Counted from the stretch's first letter, positions 7,205 to 15,054 are shown. The stretch is 21,412 nucleotides of DNA from an uncultured Slackia sp. (GCA_937895975.1 CALBLG010000165.1:1-21412), one strand, 5' to 3'. The notes: generated by a model not told the origin, from the letters alone. A program made the numbers and translations.

Positions 7205-8713
7205 TCACTGCTCCCCCGCGTATTTAACGCCCAGAATCTCGAGTTCTTTCTCGTTCAAGCCCACACCGCGAAGCATGAGGCGGTTGCCGCGCAGGCTGTC
7301 GATGGCGTTGATGCCCATGCCGCCCATGAGCTCCTGCACCTCGTGGTTCCACGCGCGCACCAAATTCACCACGCGTTGGGCAGCGATTTCAGGGTTCAAA
7401 CGCTTCGTGAGCTCGGGGCGCTGAGTAGCGATGCCCCAGTTGCATTTGCCGCCCGCGCACGCCTGGCACTGGTGGCACCCCATGGCGATAAGTGCCGAGC
7501 TCGCACAGTACACGGCGTCGGCGCCCAAGGCTACAGCGCGCACAATGTCGGCCGAGTTGCGGATGGATCCGGCAGCAACCAGGCTCACTCGGCTGCGAAT
7601 GCCCTCGTCGCGCAAACGTTGGTCGACGCTAGCCAGGGCCAACTCGATGGGAATGCCCACGTTGTCGCGCGTGCGGGCCGGGGCCGCGCCCGTGCCGCCG
7701 CGGAAGCCGTCGACCACAATCACGTCGGCACCGGCGCGCGCCATGCCGCTGGCAATGGCGGCCACGTTGTGCACAGCGGCCACTTTCACCGAAATGGGTT
7801 TGGTGTAGCGCGTGGCTTCTTTCAGACTGAAAATGAGCTGGCGCAAATCTTCAATGGAATAGATGTCGTGGTGCGGCGCGGGGCTAATGGCATCAGTGCC
7901 CTTCGGAATCATGCGCGTGCGGGAAACCTCGTCGTTGATTTTCTCGCCGGGAAGGTGCCCGCCGATGCCAGGCTTTGCGCCCTGCCCGATTTTGATTTCG
8001 ATCATGGCCGCGGTTTCGAGGTAGTGCATGTCCACGCCGAAGCGGCCCGAGGCTACCTGCACGATGGCGTGGTCGCCGTATTGCTCGAGATCTTTATGCA
8101 GGCCACCCTCGCCGCAATTGAAGTAGGTTCCCAGCTCTTCGGCCGCCATGGCCAACGACTTTTGCGCATTCAGCGAGATGGAGCCGAAGCTCATGGCCGA
8201 AAACATGATGGGCACATCGAGCTTGATGCGCGGCGGCATGGGGGAAACCACCTTGCGCTCGCGCTCGTTGATGCGCAGCGCCGTGGGGCGGCTGCCCAGA
8301 AACACGCGCGTCTCCATGGGCTCGCGCAGCGGGTCGATGGAGGGGTTAGTCACCTGGCTGGCGTTCAGCAGCAGATGGTCCCAGTAAATCGGATAATGCT
8401 GGGGGTTGCCCATAGAAGAAAGCAGCACGGCGCCGGTTTGCGCCTGCTTGGCGATGTCTTGCATGGCGGCAAGGTTCCAGTTGTTGGAGCCGTTGCCCAC
8501 CTGGGGCCAATCGGTGATGGAAAGCGCGTTCGTGGGACACATCACCACGCAGCGCTGGCAATTCACGCACTTCTTATGGTCGGCCACCACACGGCCCAAG
8601 TCGTCATCGACCGTATGAACCTCGTTGGCGCACTGGCGGGCGCACACGCCGCACTTGATGCACTGGTCTGCGTCGCGCAGCACCTTGTAGCGCGGATACG
8701 TCATATCGAGCAT
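7205..8713 (-). CDS. Glutamate synthase FMN/Fe-S catalytic subunit
   Basis: This 502-residue protein corresponds to the central synthase domain of glutamate synthase ('domain 2', GlxD-like), which reduces 2-iminoglutarate to glutamate. Residues 18-59 carry two ferredoxin motifs (C18/21/24/28 and C49/52/55/59) absent from classical GltB. The FMN barrel follows, with FSAMSFGSIS, GQGAKPGIGGHLPG and VVDGFRGGTGAAP. Cys 413, 416, 419 and 424, just before WGIATQ, form the region that binds the [3Fe-4S] cluster in GltB. The ATG at 8713 is 8 nt after AAAGGAGG, which overlaps the end of the preceding gene. The extra ferredoxin domain suggests electrons arrive by way of the operon's own Fe-S protein. 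Confidence 0.95.
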   Translation of the reverse strand: MLDMTYPRYKVLRDADQCIKCGVCARQCANEVHTVDDDLGRVVADHKKCVNCQRCVVMCPTNALSITDWPQVGNGSNNWNLAAMQDIAKQAQTGAVLLSSMGNPQHYPIYWDHLLLNASQVTNPSIDPLREPMETRVFLGSRPTALRINERERKVVSPMPPRIKLDVPIMFSAMSFGSISLNAQKSLAMAAEELGTYFNCGEGGLHKDLEQYGDHAIVQVASGRFGVDMHYLETAAMIEIKIGQGAKPGIGGHLPGEKINDEVSRTRMIPKGTDAISPAPHHDIYSIEDLRQLIFSLKEATRYTKPISVKVAAVHNVAAIASGMARAGADVIVVDGFRGGTGAAPARTRDNVGIPIELALASVDQRLRDEGIRSRVSLVAAGSIRNSADIVRAVALGADAVYCASSALIAMGCHQCQACAGGKCNWGIATQRPELTKRLNPEIAAQRVVNLVRAWNHEVQELMGGMGINAIDSLRGNRLMLRGVGLNEKELEILGVKYAGEQ

Positions 8714-8716
8714 GGC

Positions 8717-9946
8717 TTAGGCCTCCTTTCGGGTAATGCGCGTTTGCTGGTGAATATCGGGCTCGTTTTCGGCAGCGGCGTTTTTCTTCGCGCGGGCCAC
8801 TTCATCGAGCTGCACGACGAACGGCACGCCGCCCTCGATGGAGCGCACATTTTCGACATCGGGGCATACCAATTCGATGGACGCCTGCTCGCTGGCGAGG
8901 TAGACCATCGAGCCCTTCTCACCCACCATCAGCGCGCGCAGCTTCAAGCGGTCGTTCAGCGCCAGCAGGCCCTCTTCCGAACCAAGGATTACCGAGAACG
9001 GGCCGTTCACCAGCGCGTCGGAATACACGCAGCGCAGGGCCGTTTCAAATTCGGCCTGCTCGGGCGGCATGCGGTCGATGGCATCCCACGACGGGGCGGC
9101 CATGATATGCGCCGCCATTTCCTGCGAGAAGCCATGGCGGCGAACCAACAGGTCAAACAGGTAGGTGATGACCTCGGTATCGGTCTGTAGGGCGCAATCG
9201 TAGCCGAACTGTTCGACGTAGCGGCGGTTGGTGTCGTAGCTGGAGATTTCACCATTATGGACGATAGACCAGTTCAGCAACGTGAACGGGTGCGCGCCGC
9301 CCCACCAGCCCGGCGTGTTGGTGGGGAAGCGCCCGTGCGCGGTCCACAGCCATGCCTTGTAGTCGTCGATGCGATAGTACTCGCCGATTTCCTCGGGGTA
9401 GCCCACGCCTTTGAACGCGCCCATATTCTTGCCCGAGCTTGCGACGAACGCGCCATCGATGTGCGCGTTGATGTAGAACACGCATTGCATGACGTATTCC
9501 TGTTCGTCGAATTCGCCCAGCTCGACTTCGTGATGCGTCGGGTGCGGCGTAAGGAAATAGCGCCAGGTGTCGGGCGGGTTCTTGATGGCCTTCACCGCCG
9601 AGGTGGGAATGCGCTCTTGCTTTTCGGACAGGAAGTGCTCGTTGAGGTAGGCTTCCGTGTTCATGCGCGCCTCGTGGCTTTCGTAAAGCACATGGAACGC
9701 GTAGAGGTCAGCGTATTCCGGATAAATGCCGTATGCGGCAAACCCACCGCCCAAGCCGTTCGAGCGGTCGTGCATCAGCGCGATGGCCTTCAGAATATCG
9801 CAGCCGTCGTGGCGCGTGCCCGACTTGTCCATGATGCCGGCGATGGCGCACCCGGCGGGAATGCGCACGTCGCCCTCGCGCAAACCGCGGCTGTCAAGCG
9901 CGCGTGCGCGGGCTGCCGCCTGTTGCGGCGTTTCAGCATAGTGCAT
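8717..9946 (-). CDS. Glutamate synthase class II glutamine amidotransferase subunit
   Basis: This 409-residue protein matches the N-terminal glutaminase domain of glutamate synthase ('domain 1', GlxB-like), an Ntn hydrolase that releases ammonia from glutamine. The likely nucleophile is Cys33 in AGCAIAGIMDKSG; AHGRFPTNT and NWSIVHNGEISSY are the conserved class II amidotransferase loops. I chose the ATG at 9946 (begins MHYAETP) because GAGG is 6 nt upstream. This leaves a 32-residue leader that must be removed to expose the Cys, similar to the propeptides of GltB in other bacteria. A GTG closer to the Cys would still leave six residues. It is the first gene of the operon. Confidence 0.93.
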   Translation of the reverse strand: MHYAETPQQAAARARALDSRGLREGDVRIPAGCAIAGIMDKSGTRHDGCDILKAIALMHDRSNGLGGGFAAYGIYPEYADLYAFHVLYESHEARMNTEAYLNEHFLSEKQERIPTSAVKAIKNPPDTWRYFLTPHPTHHEVELGEFDEQEYVMQCVFYINAHIDGAFVASSGKNMGAFKGVGYPEEIGEYYRIDDYKAWLWTAHGRFPTNTPGWWGGAHPFTLLNWSIVHNGEISSYDTNRRYVEQFGYDCALQTDTEVITYLFDLLVRRHGFSQEMAAHIMAAPSWDAIDRMPPEQAEFETALRCVYSDALVNGPFSVILGSEEGLLALNDRLKLRALMVGEKGSMVYLASEQASIELVCPDVENVRSIEGGVPFVVQLDEVARAKKNAAAENEPDIHQQTRITRKEA

Positions 9947-10103
9947 ACTGCACCTCGTTTCCCCCATTGGCCCAGCCCGGGCAATTCGAGGCGTGGCGGC
10001 CTCGTCGCGGCGAGCGCGTGGCGATGCGCCGACCGCATGGGCTGGGTAGCGAATGTAGTGTTTTTAGGATATGGGGGGTGCGTTTCGCGAATATGACGCG
10101 CAT

Positions 10104-10132
10104 GTTACAGCGAGGTGTAATTCGTGTTTCAA
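10104..10132 (-). promoter_or_regulatory. Candidate promoter of the glutamate synthase operon
   Basis: On the minus strand TTGAAA (10132-10127) and TGTAAC (10109-10104) are separated by exactly 17 nt. The -35 box matches consensus at five positions and the -10 box at four. It would give a leader of about 150 nt before the amidotransferase start. No known nitrogen-regulator operator was recognised. Confidence 0.4.
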
Positions 10133-10304
10133 GGCGGTTAACGCCGGGAGCGCAAGCGCAAACGGGCGGCGGCTGCGTGGCCGAAAACGCGACGAGTAAG
10201 TCTTTTTGCGACCCGATTTCAATGAAAGCCGTGCTGCAAACGACCCATTTGACAGCGTTTCCCCGGGTCGCATTTTTTGAATACTTTAGTCGAGGGCGAT
10301 CAAG

Positions 10305-10380
10305 GACTGAATCGCGGCATTTTCTGCCACACAAAGCATTCCCGCGCCGCAATATGACTGAATGGTTGCATTTTCTGCCA
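10305..10380. repeat. Two 25-bp direct repeats, 51-bp period
   Basis: The copies at 10305-10329 and 10356-10380 both begin GACTGAAT and end GCATTTTCTGCCA; they agree at 22 of 25 positions. They are non-coding. Just to the left, blocks GCTGCAAAC (10233-10241), CCCCGGGTCGCATTTTT (from 10261) and CGAGGGCGA (10291-10299) recur in the same order in the 20-kb spacer. The repeats could be regulator sites or part of a dispersed intergenic repeat. Confidence 0.6.
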
Positions 10381-10392
10381 TCGCGAGGTTCC

Positions 10393-10441
10393 GCGTAAGC
10401 GAAGCACCCCGCACCATAGGCGCGGAGCGCTTTGCTTACGC
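10393..10441 (-). terminator. Strong hairpin after the first DUF917 gene
   Basis: GCGTAAGC (10393-10400) and GCTTACGC (10434-10441) are perfect complements. The stem continues inward with a few mismatches (GAAGC/GCTTT and CCCCGC/GCGGAG), so most of the 49 nt pair. It starts 12 nt after the DUF917 stop codon on the minus strand, the right place for a terminator, but no T-run follows. Confidence 0.5.
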
Positions 10442-10452
10442 ATATCGACAGT

Positions 10453-11538
10453 CTACGAGCAAGCCCGCACCTCGACGGGCACGAATTCCACGTCGTCGTA
10501 GCCGAACACCGCCGGGCCCACCGTGGCCAAGCCCTCGGGCGTGCGCCATTGCGGCGCGCAGGGAATGCCCAGCACGATGGCACGGCACCCGTATTTCAGA
10601 GCCTCGCCCGTGATGGGCGTCAGCGTTTCCGTGTCGAACATGGCAATGAGGTCGGGCGCCGTGCACACCACTTCCCCATCGCGCTCGGCAATGAGGAATT
10701 CGTTCTGGAACCGCACGTCGAGCACGCCGCCCTTGTAGGTATCCATGCCTTCCAGGTGCACCAGCCCGCGCGCGAAGCCGCCGATGGTGCGGCGCTCGAC
10801 GTCTTCGACCTTGCCGCGGAACAGCTCCACCGCGCCGAGCGTTTCGCGCAGCTCGGTGATGTCGTTGGAGTGTTCGTCGCGTGCGCGGCGCAGCAGACGC
10901 CCCACGTTTTCACACAGCGTATACGTGCCGGCGACGCTGTGCGCCTTGGCCTGCGCACCCGTCATGCCATAGCACGCGAGCGAGATGTTCCCGCCCATTT
11001 CTACCGTCGCGCCGCGGCACAAATCTTCGCCGCACTTGTTGGTAGCCGCATGCACGAGCATCGTGTTGCCACGCTCGTCGGCCACGCCGATGGGGCTTGC
11101 CGGCTGGCCGTACATCGACCACGTGACCATTTGCAGCTCGGGGAATGCGCGCCCCATGCCGTCGGCATCGAGCAGGGGAATGTGGCGCTGCGCCGCGGGA
11201 AGCATAGGATGCAGCGAATTCCAACCGCCGGCCTCAGATGGGATGAGTGCGTCGAACGCGTGGCCCACCTCGCGCTCGAGCGCTTCGAGCGCATACACCG
11301 GCTCGGGGCCAGCGGGCACCTTTTCCACCAGCACCGTGGGCGCGCCAAGCCCCATCGACACCGCGACGCGCGCGTCGTCGGGCAGCTCGTCAAGCGTCAA
11401 AAGCGGAATGGGGCCGTTTTCGGCCACGCACTGCTTCGCGATGAGGATTCCCACGTACGGGTTCCCGCCGCCGCCCGAAGCCATGACGGCTGCGCCCATC
11501 GCGATATCTTCAACTTCCTGTTCGCCCAAATAACGCAT
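10453..11538 (-). CDS. DUF917 (S-methyl thiohydantoin desulfurase-like) family protein, copy 1
   Basis: This 361-residue cytoplasmic protein belongs to the DUF917 family, now named after S-methyl thiohydantoin desulfurase. Features typical of the family are the N-terminal ASGGGGNPYVG, the LGAPTVLVEKVP segment, and DADGMGRAFPEL in the middle. The ATG at 11538 is 7 nt after GAAAGGA. By eye roughly half of the residues in the N-terminal 150 match the second DUF917 gene at 13620-14711. The hydantoinase-type gene lies upstream, separated by 335 bp of structured DNA, so this gene may have its own promoter. A role in hydantoin or thiohydantoin turnover is inferred from family and neighbourhood; the substrate is unknown. 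Confidence 0.88.
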   Translation of the reverse strand: MRYLGEQEVEDIAMGAAVMASGGGGNPYVGILIAKQCVAENGPIPLLTLDELPDDARVAVSMGLGAPTVLVEKVPAGPEPVYALEALEREVGHAFDALIPSEAGGWNSLHPMLPAAQRHIPLLDADGMGRAFPELQMVTWSMYGQPASPIGVADERGNTMLVHAATNKCGEDLCRGATVEMGGNISLACYGMTGAQAKAHSVAGTYTLCENVGRLLRRARDEHSNDITELRETLGAVELFRGKVEDVERRTIGGFARGLVHLEGMDTYKGGVLDVRFQNEFLIAERDGEVVCTAPDLIAMFDTETLTPITGEALKYGCRAIVLGIPCAPQWRTPEGLATVGPAVFGYDDVEFVPVEVRACS

Positions 11539-11554
11539 GGGGCGTTCCTTTCAC

Positions 11555-11574
11555 TAGCGCGCACTATAGCGCTA
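11555..11574 (-). promoter_or_regulatory. Possible operator/-10 region for DUF917 copy 1
   Basis: TAGCGC (11555-11560) and GCGCTA (11569-11574) flank an 8-nt centre that contains TATAGT when read on the minus strand (11568-11563). This lies about 25 nt before the DUF917 start. No good -35 box is present, so an activator-dependent promoter or a repressor site is possible. Confidence 0.3.
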
Positions 11575-11701
11575 AAGTATCCGCTCAGAGAAAAGCGACC
11601 CCGGCATATTGCCTGGGCCGTATAACGAAGTTTCCGCCGCGGTCGCGCGCTTTGTCTTAGACCGTCGGCGCTCAAACTAGATTTTCATTTAAAAGTTAAG
11701 C

Positions 11702-11858
11702 GCCGCCTTCAACATGCCTAAATGGCATGTTGAATACCTTACTAGGCGGCCGAGCGGCCGCGCCAAGCTCGCGAAGCGAGCCGGCATTCGCGCATAGCGA
11801 AGCCGAAGGCGAAGCGGTAGCCCGCCGTGGTCGTAGACGAAGCGTGCGACCGCGGCGG
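11702..11858. repeat. Cluster of consecutive hairpins
   Basis: Four clear inverted repeats follow one another. TTCAACATGCC/GGCATGTTGAA (11708-11734) has a 5-nt loop and is enclosed by GCCGCC/GGCGGC (11702-11707 and 11745-11750). GCTCGC/GCGAGC (11767-11781) has a 3-nt loop. TTCGC/GCGAA lies at about 11787-11801. CCGCCGTGGTCG/CGACCGCGGCGG (11822-11858) has one G-T type mismatch. The last begins 15 nt after the hydantoinase stop and may terminate it; the others have no assigned role. Confidence 0.6.
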
Positions 11859-11873
11859 AAACGGCGAAAGCTG

Positions 11874-13448
11874 CTAGATTTTCAAATCGCCGACGGCCTT
11901 CACGCGCACGCGCGTGGCGTTGCCGGGCAGGTAGGCCAGCGGCACGTCTTCCACCTCGACGATTTCGATGGAATCGGGGTCGGCGCCCGCCTTGATGGCC
12001 TCTTCGGTGGCCAAGCCCTTCGCCACCTCGAGCGTTTCGGCGCGGCCGAGCTTGTCGAGCGAGAACACGCGCTCGATTTGGCCTGACACCTGCGAAATAG
12101 CGCTGCCGACCGCGTTCGCCTCACCGAAATTGTTCGGCTTGTACACGTGGGCCACGCCTTCGAGCTCGCTCGGCACCAGAATGGAACCGCCGCCGACCAG
12201 GATGACATCGATGTCGCCTGCGCTGGTCTTCATGCGGTCAACGCAGTTCTCGACCATTTCGGTCATCACAGCCTGGGCTTTGCTCACCAGTTCGGGATCC
12301 AAACCGGCCACAAGCGCAGGGTCGCCCACGCCTTCGGCCATGCCAGCCGCCACCACGATGTCGGTCGCGGTAAGCGTTTGGCCGCCGAAGCAGCGCGCTT
12401 CCTTCGTCACGCGATAGCCCACCGAATCGGGGCCGACGGTCACGCTGCCGTCTTCATGTTGGCGCACGATGGAGCCGCCGCCCAGGCCAATCGAGATAAT
12501 GTCGGGCATGCGGAAGTTCGTGCGCACGCCGCCGATTTCTACGGCAAGCATGCTCTCGCGCGGGAAGCCGTGCGTCAAAACGCCCAGGTCGGTAGTGGTG
12601 CCGCCCACGTCGACGACCACGGCGTCTTTCAGCCCCGTCAAAAACGACGCGCCGCGGATAGAGTTCGTGGGGCCGCACGCGATGGTGAGAATCGGGTAAC
12701 GCATGGCGTATTCGGCGCTCATCAGCGTGCCGTCGTTCTGGCACAAATACACTTCGGCGTCGGTGATACCTTCGCCGTTCAGCGCCGCGATGAAGCTTTC
12801 TGACGTGGTTTTCGCCACATCGACGAGCGCGGCGTTCAAAATGGTGGCGTTTTCGCGCTCGAGCAGGCTCACGCTACCGATTTCGCTCGAAATGGAAATG
12901 GGGAAATCGTCGCCGAGCGCCTCGCGCATGATGGCGGCCGCACGCTGCTCGTGGCTGGCGTCGACCGGCGAGAACACGCTGGTGATGGCCACGCTGTCGC
13001 ATTCGCCTTTCACCTGCTGGGCGATGCGGCGCAGCTCGTCTTCATCGAGCGGAGCGATTTCGCGACCGTCGAATTCGTGGCCGCCGCCCACGAGGAACCA
13101 CTGGTCGTTGATGGCCGCGCGCAAATCGACCGGCCAATCGATCATGGGCTTGATGGCGCGCGTCGCGGGAGCGCCGATGCGAATCACGGCGACGCGGTCG
13201 AGACGCTTGCGCTCGACGATCGCATTCGTGCAGTGCGTGGTGCCCAGCATCGCGTAGCCGATGCGGCTGCGGTCGACGCCCTCGCCCGCAAGCACCGCTT
13301 CCATCGCGTTCTTAATGCCGCTCATCACGTCTTCGGTCGTGGGACTTTTCACCGCAGAAACAAGATTCAGCTTTTCATCGAGTACCACGGCATCGGTATT
13401 CGTGCCGCCGACATCGATGCCAATTCGCCAGTCTTTGTTGTTGGACAT
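11874..13448 (-). CDS. Hydantoinase/oxoprolinase family ATPase (HyuA-like)
   Basis: This 524-residue protein has the two domains of the hydantoinase A/oxoprolinase family, whose members open hydantoin- or oxoproline-type rings with ATP. GIDVGGTNTDAVV near residues 10-22 and VVVDVGGTTTDLG at 277-289 are the two phosphate-binding motifs of the actin/hexokinase-like fold. GTTHCTNAIVER (69-80) and ACGPTNSIRGA (258-268) are also characteristic. The length fits the stand-alone short form; no HyuB partner lies in the window. The ATG at 13448 is 8 nt after GAAGGG. It is flanked on both sides by DUF917 genes, a linkage common to this family. The substrate is unknown. Confidence 0.92.
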   Translation of the reverse strand: MSNNKDWRIGIDVGGTNTDAVVLDEKLNLVSAVKSPTTEDVMSGIKNAMEAVLAGEGVDRSRIGYAMLGTTHCTNAIVERKRLDRVAVIRIGAPATRAIKPMIDWPVDLRAAINDQWFLVGGGHEFDGREIAPLDEDELRRIAQQVKGECDSVAITSVFSPVDASHEQRAAAIMREALGDDFPISISSEIGSVSLLERENATILNAALVDVAKTTSESFIAALNGEGITDAEVYLCQNDGTLMSAEYAMRYPILTIACGPTNSIRGASFLTGLKDAVVVDVGGTTTDLGVLTHGFPRESMLAVEIGGVRTNFRMPDIISIGLGGGSIVRQHEDGSVTVGPDSVGYRVTKEARCFGGQTLTATDIVVAAGMAEGVGDPALVAGLDPELVSKAQAVMTEMVENCVDRMKTSAGDIDVILVGGGSILVPSELEGVAHVYKPNNFGEANAVGSAISQVSGQIERVFSLDKLGRAETLEVAKGLATEEAIKAGADPDSIEIVEVEDVPLAYLPGNATRVRVKAVGDLKI

Positions 13449-13512
13449 CTCATCCGTCCCTTCATCAATCTATGCCGACGCGAACTTCTGGCGGCCGATT
13501 CGGCTTTCAGAA

Positions 13513-13540
13513 CCTTGCCGCCCTCGGCCACGGCGCAAGG
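13513..13540. other. Small hairpin between DUF917 copy 2 and hydantoinase
   Basis: CCTTG (13513-13517) and CAAGG (13536-13540) enclose partly paired GC-rich bases within the 171-bp gap. No T-run or clear promoter is present, so the two genes may still be one transcript. Confidence 0.3.
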
Positions 13541-13619
13541 CCGCTCCTCTCGGCTGGCAAGAACCTTCAAGCAAACTCGACTCGCTACAAGCCCGCTGAC
13601 TCTTCCAGATAAACCAGTG

Positions 13620-14711
13620 CTAATTCTCGCTTCTCGCGACGCGTTCCTCGACGGGAACGAAATCGATGTCGTAGCCGAAATAACGCGGGCCGGCGATTTC
13701 CAAACCTCGCTCGCTGCGCCAATGCTCGTGCACGGGAATGCCGATGACCACGCCGCGGGCGCCGTATTTCATGCCTTCGGTGGTGATAGGCAGCGCCGTT
13801 TCGATGTCGAGCACCGCGATAAGGTCGGGCGCCGAACACAGCACCGTATCGCCCGATTTCGCAAGCAGGTGCTCGTTTTGGAAACGCAGCTCGCACTCGC
13901 GGCCCGCGTAGTCGTCGATGCCCGCGAAATGCGCATAGCCGCGCACGAATCCGCCCTCGGTGCGGCGGGCGACATCGTCGAGCTTGCCACGGAACAGTTC
14001 GAACGCGCCCAGCAGGTCGAGAATAATTGGCAGGGGGTCGGCATTTTGCTCGTGCGCCTCGCGAATCGCGCGGCCGATTTGCTCGCAATACGTCGACGTG
14101 CCGGGGATGGAAGCCTTCTTCGCCTGGGCGCCCGTCATAGCGTAGTCGGCCATGAACACGCTGCCGCCCGTGGTGATGGCCGCATTGCGCGACAGGCGCT
14201 CGGCCCAGGCATTATCGACGGCCTCGACCGTAACCACATCGCCCTTCTCGTCGCACACCACGGCCGGGCACGCCGGAATGTCGAACAGCGTCCACGTCAC
14301 GTGGCGCAATTCGGGAAACGCGCGGCCCATGCCGTCGCAGTCGACGATGGGCACGCCTTTGGCCGCAGCCACCTGGAACGGCAGAAGCGAGTTCAGCCCG
14401 CCAGCTTCGAGCGGCATGATGGCGTCGAACTTACGGCCCAAGCGCTTTTCCAGCGCGTCGACCGCACCCACGCCCTCCATGCCGTTGGGCACCTTCTCTA
14501 CAAGCACCGTGGGCGCGCCCAGCATGTGCGACGCGCACACGAACGCATCGTCGGGCAGTTCGTCGAGCGACATCATTTGGAACGGGCCGTATTCATCGAT
14601 GGCCTGCAGAGCCATGAGTTTGCCAATATACGGGTCGCCGCCGCCACCCGACGCGAGAACCGCGGCGCCAACCGCCATGTCCTCGACTTCGCGCTTGCCA
14701 ATCGTGCGCAC
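13620..14711 (-). CDS. DUF917 (S-methyl thiohydantoin desulfurase-like) family protein, copy 2
   Basis: This 363-residue paralogue of the protein at 10453-11538 has the same landmarks: ASGGGGDPYIG at the N terminus, LGAPTVLVEKVPNG, a central DGMGRAFPEL, and ELFRGK in the C-terminal half. The start is a GTG at 14711, preceded by AAGGGG with 6 nt spacing; no nearer ATG fits the family start. It is the first recognisable gene of the DUF917-hydantoinase-DUF917 group. Two retained, diverged copies suggest either two substrates or a mixed oligomer. The catalytic role is inferred from the family name, not from residues I can identify. Confidence 0.88.
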   Translation of the reverse strand: MRTIGKREVEDMAVGAAVLASGGGGDPYIGKLMALQAIDEYGPFQMMSLDELPDDAFVCASHMLGAPTVLVEKVPNGMEGVGAVDALEKRLGRKFDAIMPLEAGGLNSLLPFQVAAAKGVPIVDCDGMGRAFPELRHVTWTLFDIPACPAVVCDEKGDVVTVEAVDNAWAERLSRNAAITTGGSVFMADYAMTGAQAKKASIPGTSTYCEQIGRAIREAHEQNADPLPIILDLLGAFELFRGKLDDVARRTEGGFVRGYAHFAGIDDYAGRECELRFQNEHLLAKSGDTVLCSAPDLIAVLDIETALPITTEGMKYGARGVVIGIPVHEHWRSERGLEIAGPRYFGYDIDFVPVEERVARSEN

Positions 14712-14785
14712 GATGTTCCCCTTTCCTTGCAGTGGGCACAGCGAACCCGCGCGCCCGACAATTCAGATACAGCCACTTTACCGTA

Positions 14786-15025
14786 TTAAAGCGAGAAAGC
14801 GACAATCGATCCGAAAAGGGTTAACAATTTCGTTATGAGAAGAAAAACAGCAAAGCCGGCGAAACCAGCTTTCTTAATCACTAGCACCGCGCCACCCACC
14901 GGATTCCACGAACCCAGGCTTTGCTGGCGCAACTGCATAAAACGCACCTGGATGAGCATGCACGGGATGACAAGGCAGCCATGCAAACACAACCACAAGT
15001 ACGAGTTATCGCCAAAAAAGCTCAT
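14786..15025 (-). CDS. Possible 79-residue small membrane protein
   Basis: This ORF encodes 79 residues with two hydrophobic stretches: about residues 9-27 (YLWLCLHGCLVIPCMLIQV) and about 57-78 (FAGFAVFLLITKLLTLFGS). A basic, Gln-rich turn lies between them. The codons use mostly G or C at the third position in the first half, which favours coding. Against it, GAGGGG stands only 1 nt before the ATG, and the ORF lies in an AT-rich intergenic region. It ends 74 bp before the GTG of DUF917 copy 2, so it could lead that operon. I recognise no family. Confidence 0.35.
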   Translation of the reverse strand: MSFFGDNSYLWLCLHGCLVIPCMLIQVRFMQLRQQSLGSWNPVGGAVLVIKKAGFAGFAVFLLITKLLTLFGSIVAFSL

Positions 15026-15054
15026 ACCCCTCGTAAACCCTTTTCCGATAAGGG

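Larger units (their letters stand above)
9947..10452. other. 506-bp intergenic region upstream of the glutamate synthase operon
   Basis: No believable gene was found. It contains a candidate promoter for the glt operon (10104-10132), an 8-bp inverted repeat GCGACCCG/CGGGTCGC (about 10208 and 10264), a core resembling the 20-kb repeat (10233-10299), two 25-bp direct repeats (10305-10380), and a strong hairpin after the DUF917 gene (10393-10441). Confidence 0.7.
11539..11873. other. 335-bp structured spacer between hydantoinase and DUF917 copy 1
   Basis: No gene is seen. The side nearest DUF917 holds the palindrome TAGCGC-N8-GCGCTA (11555-11574) overlapping a possible -10 box. The middle is AT-rich around 11680-11700. 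The rest (11702-11858) is an unbroken series of hairpins. Confidence 0.7.

Noticed and set aside
5424..7424. Long plus-strand open frame of 666 codons opposite the flavoprotein and ferredoxin genes
   Set aside because: It is antisense to clearly recognisable FAD and Fe-S proteins. Its His/Arg/Ala-rich composition is what GC-biased codons give on the opposite strand, and no domain is visible.
7343..9190. Plus-strand open frame of 615 codons opposite the glutamate synthase FMN subunit
   Set aside because: Antisense shadow of a conserved enzyme; low-complexity His/Ala/Gly-rich translation.
10305..10380. CRISPR array
   Set aside because: Only two imperfect 25-bp copies with a 26-bp gap; no further units or cas genes.
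12951..14789. Plus-strand open frame of 612 codons opposite hydantoinase and DUF917 copy 2
   Set aside because: Spans two real genes and their spacer on the opposite strand, with no recognisable motif.
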